From positions 62,001 through 126,000 of the forward strand of contig NZ_JOII01000003.1 of assembly GCF_000719955.1 (NCBI RefSeq): 64,000 bases of DNA. The letters run 5' to 3'. Shown here piece by piece: positions 1-6,660 of the stretch. Each line of letters opens with the position of its first letter. Position 1 is the first letter of the stretch. The stretch is from Streptomyces albidoflavus. GTDB taxonomy: Bacteria; Actinomycetota; Actinomycetes; Streptomycetales; Streptomycetaceae. A program made the position numbers and the translations under genes. The notes under the pieces were generated by a model. That model made no database searches, had not been told where the DNA came from, and saw only the letters and a program-made list of their open reading frames with translations.

Positions 1-113
1 AGCCGGTTGACCTCGCCGTGCATGCGGCGCAGCTCCACGGCGAGCGCGTAGAGGTCCGCCCCGCCGCCCGCCGGGCCGCCCGCTCCGCCCGTCTCCTCAT
101 CAGTCCCGGCCAC
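1..113 (-). CDS. 5' end of an unidentified gene, possibly a MarR-type regulator (partial)
   Basis: About 37 codons are visible before the window edge. The GTG at 111-113 is the only reasonable start because an in-frame TAG lies three codons upstream. The peptide opens with a Gly/Glu/Asp-rich stretch and then an amphipathic segment (ADLYALAVELRRMHGEVNRL) that looks like the first helix of a MarR-family regulator. That is only a suggestion, because no wing or recognition helix is in view. It is divergent from the SDR/photolyase pair, with 176 bp between the two starts. Confidence 0.45.
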   Translation of the reverse strand, partial: MAGTDEETGGAGGPAGGGADLYALAVELRRMHGEVNR

Positions 114-289
114 GGCGCCAGCCTAGTCCGCGCCCCCACGGCACCCGGTCCGCCCCCGCCGCATCCGCGTGCCCGGGACGCGCGGAAGAGGGGACGGCGC
201 GAGACGGTGGGACCAGGGGCCGGTCCGGTCGTCCGTACGGCGGTCCGGACCCGGCCGTTCCACCAGGTCACCGAAGTCAAAGAGAGGTC

Positions 290-1876
290 ATGAGCGAGGC
301 GATGAGCAGCGACGAGCACCCCACCGAGTCCGCCCCGCACGGCGACGGCAGGCTGGCCCTGGTCACCGGCGCCACCGGCTACATCGGCGGCCGCCTGGCC
401 CCCGCCCTCCAGGACGCCGGCTACCGGGTCCGCGCCCTCGCCCGTACCCCGCGCAAACTGCGCGACCTGCCCTGGGCCGAGCGCGCCGAGGTGGTCCAGG
501 GCGACGTCACCGACGCCGAGTCGGTACGGGAGGCGATGCGCGGCGTCGACGTGGCGTACTACCTCGTCCACGCCCTCGGCACCGGCTCCGACTTCGAGCG
601 GACCGACCGCGAGGCGGCCCGGATCTTCGCCCGCGAGGCCCGCGAGGCCGGGGTCCGCCGGATCGTCTACCTCGGCGGTCTCACCCCCGAGGGCGTCCCC
701 GAGAGCCGGCTCTCCCCGCACCTGCGCTCGCGCGCCGAGGTCGGCCGCATCCTCCTCGACTCCGGGGTGCCCGCCACCGTGCTGCGCGCCGCCGTGGTGC
801 TGGGCTCCGGCTCCGCCTCCTTCGAGATGCTCCGCTACCTCACCGAGCGGCTGCCGCTGATGATCACCCCGAGCTGGGTCAACACCCGCATGCAGCCGGT
901 CGCCGTCCGCGACGTCCTCGCCTACCTGGTCGGCTCCGCCGCCATGCCCGCCGAGGTCAACCGCACCTTCGACATCGGCGGCCCCGACATCCTCACCTAC
1001 CGCGAACTGATGCAGCACTACGCCGCCGTCGCCAAGCTGCCCCGCCGCGTGATCCTCCCCGTCCCCGTCCTCACCCCGCGCCTGTCCAGCCACTGGGTCG
1101 GCCTGGTCACCCCCGTACCGGTTGCCATCGCCCGCCCGCTCGCCGAGTCGCTCCGCCACGAGGTGGTCTGCCGGGAGCACGACATCGCCGCATACGTCCC
1201 CGACACCCCGGGCCGGCCGCTCGGCGTCGACGAGGCGCTCGAACTGGCGATCCGCCGCGTCCAGGACGCCCAGGTCGCCACCCGCTGGTCCTCCGCCTCC
1301 GTCCCCGGCGCCCCCAGCGACCCGCTGCCCACCGACCCCGAATGGTCCGGCGGCAGCCTCTACGAGGACCGCCGCGAACGCCTCGTCGACGCCTCCCCCG
1401 AAGCCCTGTGGCGCGTCGTCGAGGGCATCGGCGGGGAACACGGCTGGTACTCCTTCCCGCTCGCCTGGGCCGTGCGCGGCCGCCTGGACCGGCTGGTCGG
1501 CGGGGTGGGCCTGCGGCGCGGGCGGCGCGACGCCCAGCACCTGAGAGTGGGGGAGTCCCTGGACTTCTGGCGGGTCGAGGAGATCGAGCAGGGCCACCTG
1601 CTGCGGCTGCGTGCCGAGATGCGGCTGCCGGGCCTGGCCTGGCTGGAGATGACCGTCGACCGCGACGAGGCCGGGCGCACCCGCTACCGGCAGCGCGCCG
1701 TCTTCCTCCCGCGCGGCCTGGCGGGCCAGGCGTACTGGTGGTCCGTCTCGCCCTTCCACGCCGTCGTCTTCGGCGGCATGGCCCGCAACATCGCCCTCAC
1801 CGCCGCCCGCGAGGAGAACGCGCCCAGCTCCTCTCCCACCGCCCCCGACGGCACCGTCTCCCGCCCCTCCCCCTGA
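290..1876 (+). CDS. SDR-family NAD(P)-binding oxidoreductase with DUF2867 C-terminal domain
   Basis: The product is 528 residues. Residues 22-34 form a Rossmann dinucleotide-binding turn (LALVTGATGYIGG), followed by the atypical/extended SDR core to about residue 300, with YYLVHALG and RIVYLGGL strands typical of NmrA-like members. Residues ~350-510 match the DUF2867 (SRPBCC-like) domain that is often fused to such cores. The ATG at 290 follows an AGAGAGG ribosome-binding sequence. The photolyase gene starts 32 bp downstream on the same strand, so the two are probably one operon. The substrate is unknown. Its place beside a photolyase and a LitR/LitS-like pair suggests a light-induced redox function, but this is inference from context. 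Confidence 0.85.
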   Translation: MSEAMSSDEHPTESAPHGDGRLALVTGATGYIGGRLAPALQDAGYRVRALARTPRKLRDLPWAERAEVVQGDVTDAESVREAMRGVDVAYYLVHALGTGSDFERTDREAARIFAREAREAGVRRIVYLGGLTPEGVPESRLSPHLRSRAEVGRILLDSGVPATVLRAAVVLGSGSASFEMLRYLTERLPLMITPSWVNTRMQPVAVRDVLAYLVGSAAMPAEVNRTFDIGGPDILTYRELMQHYAAVAKLPRRVILPVPVLTPRLSSHWVGLVTPVPVAIARPLAESLRHEVVCREHDIAAYVPDTPGRPLGVDEALELAIRRVQDAQVATRWSSASVPGAPSDPLPTDPEWSGGSLYEDRRERLVDASPEALWRVVEGIGGEHGWYSFPLAWAVRGRLDRLVGGVGLRRGRRDAQHLRVGESLDFWRVEEIEQGHLLRLRAEMRLPGLAWLEMTVDRDEAGRTRYRQRAVFLPRGLAGQAYWWSVSPFHAVVFGGMARNIALTAAREENAPSSSPTAPDGTVSRPSP

Positions 1877-1908
1877 ACGCCCCCCACCGCCCTCCCGGAA
1901 AGAGCGTC

Positions 1909-3282
1909 ATGACCGTCTCCATCGTCCTGTTCACCTCCGACCTGCGGCTGCACGACCAGCCCGCGCTGCGGGCCGCCCTCGACGCGACCGACGCCGTCGT
2001 GCCGCTCTTCGTCCGGGACGACGCCGTCGCCGAGGCCGGGTTCGCCGCACCCAACCGGGCGGCCTTCCTCGCCGACTGCCTCACCGACCTCGACCACTCC
2101 CTCAGGGAACGCGGCGGACGGCTGGTGATCCGCTCCGGCGACCTGGTCGAGGAGGTCTGCCGGGTCGTCACCGAGGCCGACGCCGACGAGGTCCACCTCG
2201 CCGAAGGCGTCAGCGCCTTCGCCCGCCGCCGCGAGGAACGGCTGCGCGAGGCACTGGAGTCCGAAGGGCGGCGGCTCTTCGTCCACGAGGGCGTCACCAC
2301 CGCCCTGCCGCCCGGCGCGGTCACCCCCGCCTCCTCGGACCACTTCGCGGTCTTCACCCCGTACTTCCGCAAGTGGTCCGAGCAGCACCTGCGCCACCCC
2401 CTCGGCGCGCCCCGTACCGTCCGGGTGCCCGACGGGATCGGCTCCGAGAAGGTGCCGGCCCGCGGTGACGTGCGCGGCGTCTCCGCCGGACTGGCGGCCG
2501 GCGGCGAGAGCGAGGGCCGCGACCGGCTCACCGCCTGGCTGCGCCGGGACGCCGGGGCGTACGAGGACCAGCACGACGACCTCGCCGGTGACGCCACCTC
2601 ACGGCTCTCCCCGCACCTGCACTTCGGCACCCTCTCCGCCGCCGAACTGGTCCACCGGGCACGCCGCAAGGAGGGCGCCGGACCGGCCGCCTTCGTCCGC
2701 CAGCTCTGCTGGCGCGACTTCCACCACCAGGTCCTCGCCGCCCGCCCCGACGCCTCCCACGCCGACTACCGGGCCCGCGAGGACCACTGGCGCACCGGCC
2801 GCGACGCCGAACAGGAGACCGAGGCCTGGCGCGAGGGCCGCACCGGCTACCCGATCGTCGACGCCGCCATGCGCCAGCTCGCCCACGAGGGGTGGATGCA
2901 CAACCGGGGGCGCCTGCTCGCCGCCAGCTTCCTCTCGAAGACCCTCTACGTGGACTGGCGCACCGGCGCCGACCACTTCCTCTCGCTGCTGGTCGACGGA
3001 GACATCGCCAACAACCAGATGAACTGGCAGTGGGTCGCCGGAACCGGCACCGACACCCGTCCCCACCGCGTCCTCAACCCGGTCCGCCAGGCCCACCGGT
3101 ACGACCCCGACGGGGCGTACGTACGCCGCTGGGTCCCCGAACTCGCCGGCGTCGAGGGCAAGGCCGTCCACGAGCCCTGGACCCTCGAAGGGTTCGACCG
3201 GGCGGGGATCGACTATCCCGAACCCGTGGTGGGGCTCTCCGAGGGGCTGGACCGGTTCCGGCGGGCGCGGGGGAGGGATTAG
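1909..3282 (+). CDS. phr: Deoxyribodipyrimidine photolyase (CPD photolyase, cryptochrome/photolyase family)
   Basis: This 457-residue protein has the N-terminal alpha/beta antenna domain (IVLFTSDLRLHDQPAL) and the C-terminal FAD domain. The family signatures are visible: QLCWRDFHHQ near residue 265, TGYPIVDAAMRQL near 313, MHNRGRL, and DGDIANNQMNWQWVAGTGTD starting at residue 363. It is expected to use blue-light energy and FADH2 to split cyclobutane pyrimidine dimers. The length is normal for class I enzymes. The ATG follows GGAAAGAG. It is the second gene of the SDR-phr pair, and the LitR/LitS-like pair 1.2-2.9 kb away suggests light-dependent transcription. In S. coelicolor, phr is associated with the light-induced carotenoid/lit genes, but no crt genes are present here. 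Confidence 0.96.
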   Translation: MTVSIVLFTSDLRLHDQPALRAALDATDAVVPLFVRDDAVAEAGFAAPNRAAFLADCLTDLDHSLRERGGRLVIRSGDLVEEVCRVVTEADADEVHLAEGVSAFARRREERLREALESEGRRLFVHEGVTTALPPGAVTPASSDHFAVFTPYFRKWSEQHLRHPLGAPRTVRVPDGIGSEKVPARGDVRGVSAGLAAGGESEGRDRLTAWLRRDAGAYEDQHDDLAGDATSRLSPHLHFGTLSAAELVHRARRKEGAGPAAFVRQLCWRDFHHQVLAARPDASHADYRAREDHWRTGRDAEQETEAWREGRTGYPIVDAAMRQLAHEGWMHNRGRLLAASFLSKTLYVDWRTGADHFLSLLVDGDIANNQMNWQWVAGTGTDTRPHRVLNPVRQAHRYDPDGAYVRRWVPELAGVEGKAVHEPWTLEGFDRAGIDYPEPVVGLSEGLDRFRRARGRD

Positions 3283-3350
3283 CCTCCGGCGGTTCTACGG
3301 GGGTGGGCGGGGCTGGGGGCGGGTTCTGGCCGGTCCCGGGACCGGTGGGG
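3283..3350. other. G-rich spacer after phr
   Basis: The 68 bp between the phr stop and the tandem repeat are G-rich and contain the dyad CCGGTCCCGGGACCGG (3330-3345), a plausible terminator stem for phr. No coding signal is seen. Confidence 0.4.
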
Positions 3351-3561
3351 TGGCCTCAAGCGCCGGCCGGGCTGTCTTTTGGTGCGGTCCGGCGCACCGT
3401 GCCGGTCCAGGATGGCCTCAAGCGCCGGCCGGGCTGGATGTGGTGCGGTTCCGGTGCACCGTGCCGGTTCGAGATGGCCTCAAGCGCCGGCCGGGCTGGA
3501 TGCGGTGCGGTTCCGATTCACCGTGCCGGTTCAGGATGGGCTCAAGCGTCGGCCGGGCTGG
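3351..3561. repeat. 62-bp tandem repeat, about 3.4 copies, built on a dispersed Streptomyces-type motif
   Basis: Units begin at 3351, 3413, 3475 and 3537, an exact 62-bp period. Each starts with TGGCCTCAAGCGCCGGCC (the last copy with two substitutions) and continues with a less conserved GTGCGGTTC...CACCGTGCCGG part. The same 24-bp core occurs once at 28654-28677 in the opposite orientation without mismatch, and diverged copies occur at 52103-52181. The CCGGCCGG centre gives the unit dyad symmetry. The array lies between phr and the end of the broken MerR gene, and the restored reading frame of that gene ends inside the last copy. Confidence 0.9.
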
Positions 3562-4383
3562 GTGTGGTGACCGGTGTCTGGAGTTCTGTCACCCAGGCGT
3601 CGGGGTTTTCGGGGCATTCGAGGGTGAGCTCGCGGGGGTAGCCGGACGGGTGGTAGTCGTGGGTGTCGATCCAGTGGGTCAGGGTCTGGGCGGTGGGGAG
3701 TACGGCGTCCATCGAGCCGTGGTGGACGAGGGTGGCCGCCTGTGCGAGGGGCGGCAGGTCGTGGACGTGGACGTCGCCGTTCTGGAGCGGGGCGGAGACC
3801 TGGACGGCGGCGTGGACGAGGACCCTGCCGTCGCCGTCCGGGACGTCCTCGTAGGTGGCGATGCCGGGGCCCGCTGTACGACGAGCTGTTCCGCGGCCTC
3901 CAGGCGGCGGAACAGCTCGTCGTACAGCGGGCCGATGACGGGGCTGATGTCCTCGGGCTCGTAGGAGGCGGCGGTGGCCGTCAGCTCCGCCACGCGGACG
4001 GAGGGGACGGACTTGAGGACGACGTCGTGGGTGGGCATGTGCCCCTCGCTCTCGATCGCTCGGAGTCTCGCCTCGACCTGGACCAGCCGGGCGTTGGCGG
4101 TGGCCACCGCGTCCTCCAGCTCGGCCCTGCGCAGCCGCAGCATGCCCCGCAACTCCCCGGCGTCGACCTTCTCGTCCACGATGTCGCGGACCTGCTGAAG
4201 GGTGAAGCCGAGTTCCTTGAGCGCGATGATCCGGTTGAGGCGGGAGAGCTGGGACGCGGTGTAGTGGCGGTAGCCGTTGGCGGGATCGACACGGGCCGGG
4301 CGCAGCAGGCCGGTCGCGTCGTAGTGACGCAGCATCCGGACCGAGACACGGCCGTGCCGGGCGAAGTCTCCGATGGTGAACAT
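3542..4383 (-). pseudogene. MerR-family regulator with GyrI-like ligand domain, frameshifted at a fold-back palindrome
   Basis: The start is the ATG at 4383 (MFTIGDFARHGRVSVRMLRH), preceded by GGAG 7 nt upstream. Residues 1-70 are a MerR winged helix, ~75-110 the dimerisation helix, and from ~120 a GyrI/SOUL-like effector domain (SPVIGPLYDELFRRLEAA). Near position 3870 the frame is lost and becomes a Ser/Pro/Thr/Arg stretch. Reading one frame over restores a normal GyrI-like C terminus (GPGIATYEDVPDGDGR... LECPENPDAWVTELQ) ending with TGA at 3542-3544. The break coincides exactly with the inverted repeat at 3868-3933. The regulator is probably inactive unless this is an assembly error. Such proteins usually sense amphipathic drugs or toxins. 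Confidence 0.85.
3868..3933. repeat. 66-bp near-perfect palindrome inside the MerR/GyrI gene
   Basis: The arm 3868-3894 is an exact reverse complement of 3907-3933 (27 bp). After one G-G mismatch (3895/3906), four more pairs follow, leaving a 2-nt centre. The right arm encodes the expected GPLYDELFRRLEA sequence. The left arm, which should encode an unrelated stretch of the GyrI-like domain, is instead its inverted copy, and the reading frame shifts there. This looks like a template-switch (fold-back) mutation or an assembly/sequencing artefact rather than a functional operator. Confidence 0.9.
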
Positions 4384-4477
4384 GGTGTCTCCGAGCTGAC
4401 CGCCTGACACGGTGTGAGGGTCAAGAGGGCGGGCGGATCTCCCGCCACGGTGGGTGGCCTCGGGAGGAGCGGCGCGG

Positions 4478-5470
4478 TCAGCCCCGCTCCGCCGCCTCCC
4501 CCGCCCCCAGCAGCCGCAGGGCCTCCCGCAGGCTGCGTGGGCGCAGTACGTCGCCGGGGGTCGGGCCGGCCCAGCCGGGCCCGGCCAGCAGGAGTGAGGC
4601 GCCGCCGCGTGCGCCCTTGACGCCCCAGGCGCGCCCCGCCACCGCGCGGGCGAGGCGGCGGTCGGCGGTGTCCCGGGACTGGGACCACAGGACGACGGCG
4701 GCGGGGCCGGTGCGGCGGACCGCGTCGTCGAGGGCGCCCGCCGGGACCGCCCCGCCGAACATCCGCAGCGGCACGCCGCGTTCCCCGAGACCGGCGGCGA
4801 GCGCTTCGACCGGCAGGGTGTGCTGCTCCTCGGGTACGCAGGCCAGCAGGACGGGCGGGCCGGTGGTGGCGGGGGCGGGCGGGACGCGCCGCAGCGCCGA
4901 GGAGACGTGCCAGGAGAGCAGGTGCTCCACCTCGACGTACCGCTCCCCGGCGGTCTCCCACTTGCGCCCGACCGCCCGCAGCGCCGGCGCCATCACCTCC
5001 TCCCAGGCGGCGGCGGTCCCCAGCCGCTCCACCACCAGGGCGAGCCGCGCCTCCACCGCCGGCGCGTCGAGCCGTACCGCCGCCCGGGCCAGCCCCCGGC
5101 ACTCCTGCCGCACCGTGCCGAGCGGCAGGCCGCTGCCCGCGGCGCCGGGGCGCGGGGCCTGCGCCGGTACGGGGAGCCGCGGTGCCGCCTGCGCCGGGTG
5201 GCCGAAGGCGTGCTGGGCCGCCCGCGCGGCCTCGCCGGGCGGCACCCCGGTGCCGGTGAGGCGGCACATCTCCTCCAGCAGGGCCACGTCGCGTGGCGTC
5301 CAGCGCCGGTGCCTGCCGTCCTCGCGGGCGGCGGGTCCCAGGCCGTACCGCCGGTCCCACGACCGGAGCGTCGTCGGGGAGACGCCGAGCCGCCGTGCGA
5401 CGGTACCGGTGGTCAGTCCGGCGTCCGGGACGGAATCTGCGGGCGCGGGGTGGCTGGGGCGGCTTTCCAT
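4478..5470 (-). CDS. litR: LitR/CarH-like MerR regulator with B12-binding domain
   Basis: The 330-residue product has a MerR-type helix-turn-helix at residues ~19-85 (TGTVARRLGVSPTTLRSWDR) and a C-terminal cobalamin-binding module. In the helical bundle W171 is followed by E182-H183, close to the W-x9-EH lid motif of CarH but one residue longer. In the Rossmann part EEQHTLP supplies His217 in the E/D-x-H-x-x position expected to ligate cobalt. Proteins of this family repress in the dark with adenosylcobalamin and release DNA in light. I chose the ATG at 5470; in-frame ATG 5482 and GTG 5491 are possible. It is divergent from the ECF sigma gene, the arrangement of litR-litS. The symbol is a family-level call. 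Confidence 0.82.
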   Translation of the reverse strand: MESRPSHPAPADSVPDAGLTTGTVARRLGVSPTTLRSWDRRYGLGPAAREDGRHRRWTPRDVALLEEMCRLTGTGVPPGEAARAAQHAFGHPAQAAPRLPVPAQAPRPGAAGSGLPLGTVRQECRGLARAAVRLDAPAVEARLALVVERLGTAAAWEEVMAPALRAVGRKWETAGERYVEVEHLLSWHVSSALRRVPPAPATTGPPVLLACVPEEQHTLPVEALAAGLGERGVPLRMFGGAVPAGALDDAVRRTGPAAVVLWSQSRDTADRRLARAVAGRAWGVKGARGGASLLLAGPGWAGPTPGDVLRPRSLREALRLLGAGEAAERG

Positions 5471-5500
5471 GACGTTCACCATACGGTGCACAAACGGTGC
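5471..5500. promoter_or_regulatory. Candidate LitR operator: 11-bp-phased repeats at the litR start
   Basis: On the minus strand GCACCGT occurs at 5500-5494 and again at 5489-5483, exactly 11 bp apart. A weaker third copy (TGAACGT) follows after another 11 bp. CarH-type regulators are known to bind tandem direct repeats phased at 11 bp. Overlap with the litR translation start suggests autorepression, and the position in the litR-litS gap would also let it act on the sigma gene. Confidence 0.5.
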
Positions 5501-5622
5501 GAGTTGTCGCTCCGGCGGAAGCCGCCCAGGGTGGGGAACGCCGCCGCGGAAGCGGGCCGTCCGGCTCCGAGGCAGGCGCAGCCCGTGCCCGCGCAGGGCC
5601 CGATCCGCGGAAGGACCCCACC

Positions 5623-6207
5623 TTGACGACCGTAGCGACGACCCCTCTCCCGCCCGCGCCGTCCGCCGCCCAGGAGGCCGAGATCGCCGCCGGGATCAGG
5701 GTGGGCGACGCACGCTGTCTCGCCCTCGCCTACCAGCGGTGGGGCGGCCTGGTGCAGGGACTCGCCGCCCGCAGCCTCGGCGACCCGCTGGAGGCGGAGG
5801 ACGTCACCCAGCAGGTCTTCCTCGCCGCCTGGCGCGGTGGCGCCCACTACCGGCCCGAACGCGGCCCGCTCGCCGCCTGGCTGGTGGGTATCGCCCGGCA
5901 CAAGATCGCCGACGCCCTCGCCTCCCGGACCCGCAGGACCGCGCTGACGGCGGCCGCCGCCGGCCTGCCGCAGGGCCCCGACCCGGCGGCCCAGCCCGAG
6001 ATCTGCCTCGACCGCGCCCTGGTCCGGGCGGAGCTGGCGCGGCTGCCCGACCCGCACCGCCGGGTGCTGTGGATGGCGTACTACGGGGAGCTGACCCAGG
6101 CCGAGATCGCCGCCAGGACCGGCCTGCCGCTCGGCACCGTCAAGAGCCACGCCCGGCGTGCCCTGCACCGGCTGCGGGCGAGTCTGGAGCGCGCCGACAG
6201 CGAGTGA
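5623..6207 (+). CDS. ECF-type RNA polymerase sigma factor, LitS-like
   Basis: The product is 194 residues from the TTG at 5623, preceded by GGAAGGA at a spacing of about 7 nt. An in-frame GTG at 5497 would add 42 low-complexity residues and overlap the litR start. Region 2 is at residues ~30-95 (YQRWGGLVQGLAARSLGDPL, EDVTQQVFLAAWRG) and region 4 at ~130-190 (LTQAEIAARTGLPLGTVKSH). There is no C-terminal extension. Divergence from a B12-binding MerR gene is the hallmark of litR-litS, where the sigma factor transcribes photolyase and carotenoid genes. I infer that it drives the SDR-phr operon and litR. No anti-sigma gene is adjacent. Confidence 0.85.
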   Translation: MTTVATTPLPPAPSAAQEAEIAAGIRVGDARCLALAYQRWGGLVQGLAARSLGDPLEAEDVTQQVFLAAWRGGAHYRPERGPLAAWLVGIARHKIADALASRTRRTALTAAAAGLPQGPDPAAQPEICLDRALVRAELARLPDPHRRVLWMAYYGELTQAEIAARTGLPLGTVKSHARRALHRLRASLERADSE

Positions 6208-6238
6208 GCCGGGGCGCGGTTCCGCCCGCCGCCCCGGC
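6208..6238. terminator. Bidirectional terminator-like hairpin
   Basis: GCCGGGGC (6208-6215) pairs with GCCCCGGC (6231-6238). It starts directly after the sigma-factor stop and lies between two convergent genes. There is no U-tract. Confidence 0.55.
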
Positions 6239-6274
6239 GCCGTGCGGGCGGGGGAGCGGCGGGCGGCCGGGGCG

Positions 6275-6496
6275 CTACTTCGTGGAGGTGTCGAGCGCGG
6301 CGAGCGCCTGGGCCCAGCGGGCGTACTTCAGCCCGGCGAGGTCGGAGACGGTCTTGACGCCGAACGCCTCGTCGAGGAGTTCACCGTCCCGGTCCGAGAC
6401 GCCCTTCAGTGCGGAGACCGGCGCCGCGAGGATCTCCGGCAGACTCTTCTCCGCCCACGCCTTGTCCAGCACCTTGTCCAGGTCGATCGAGGCCAC
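6275..6496 (-). CDS. Small conserved protein with helix-hairpin-helix-like segment
   Basis: The product is 73 residues from GTG at 6496, preceded by GAAAGGA. It starts ASIDLDKVLDKAWAEKSL, and residues ~30-55 (GVSDRDGELLDEAFGVKTVS) resemble a helix-hairpin-helix of the type 'G-x-x-x-x-x-x-x-L-x-x-x-G-h-x-T-V-x-D-L'. I recognise it as a type of small protein common in Streptomyces but of unknown role. A nucleic-acid or protein-binding function is possible. It converges with the sigma-factor gene. A CTACA-N4-TGTAG dyad sits 57-70 bp upstream of its start. Confidence 0.75.
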   Translation of the reverse strand: MASIDLDKVLDKAWAEKSLPEILAAPVSALKGVSDRDGELLDEAFGVKTVSDLAGLKYARWAQALAALDTSTK

Positions 6497-6552
6497 AGCT
6501 GTCCTTTCGGGAACATGCGAATCGGTGGTACGGGCGGCCGCCCCCGCGCTCT

Positions 6553-6566
6553 CTACACGCATGTAG
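6553..6566. promoter_or_regulatory. Dyad CTACA-N4-TGTAG upstream of the small HhH-like gene
   Basis: CTACACGCATGTAG lies in an AT-richer patch 57 bp upstream of the GTG at 6496 and is followed by GAAAGTTAG. The position and symmetry fit an operator overlapping a promoter. The binding protein is unknown. Confidence 0.4.
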
Positions 6567-6660
6567 AAAGTTAGCGGCGCGGATCTTCCCGTGGGCCCGG
6601 CCTGGTGCATCTCGCCAGAGAGTGTCCGAAAGTGCCCACACGGGGCAGGGCGGTGCCGGT

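Noticed and set aside
169..3282. A plus-strand frame open from 169 through phr, with an Arg/Pro-rich N-terminal 580 residues
   Set aside because: Only the part from 1909 matches a protein family. The rest is the shadow of the SDR gene in another frame of very GC-rich DNA.
3351..3561. Tandem repeats considered as a CRISPR array
   Set aside because: Units are 62-bp direct repeats without unique spacers of constant length, and no cas genes are present.
5497..5622. GTG 5497 as start of the ECF sigma factor
   Set aside because: It overlaps the litR start and operator and adds low-complexity sequence. TTG 5623 has a proper ribosome-binding site.
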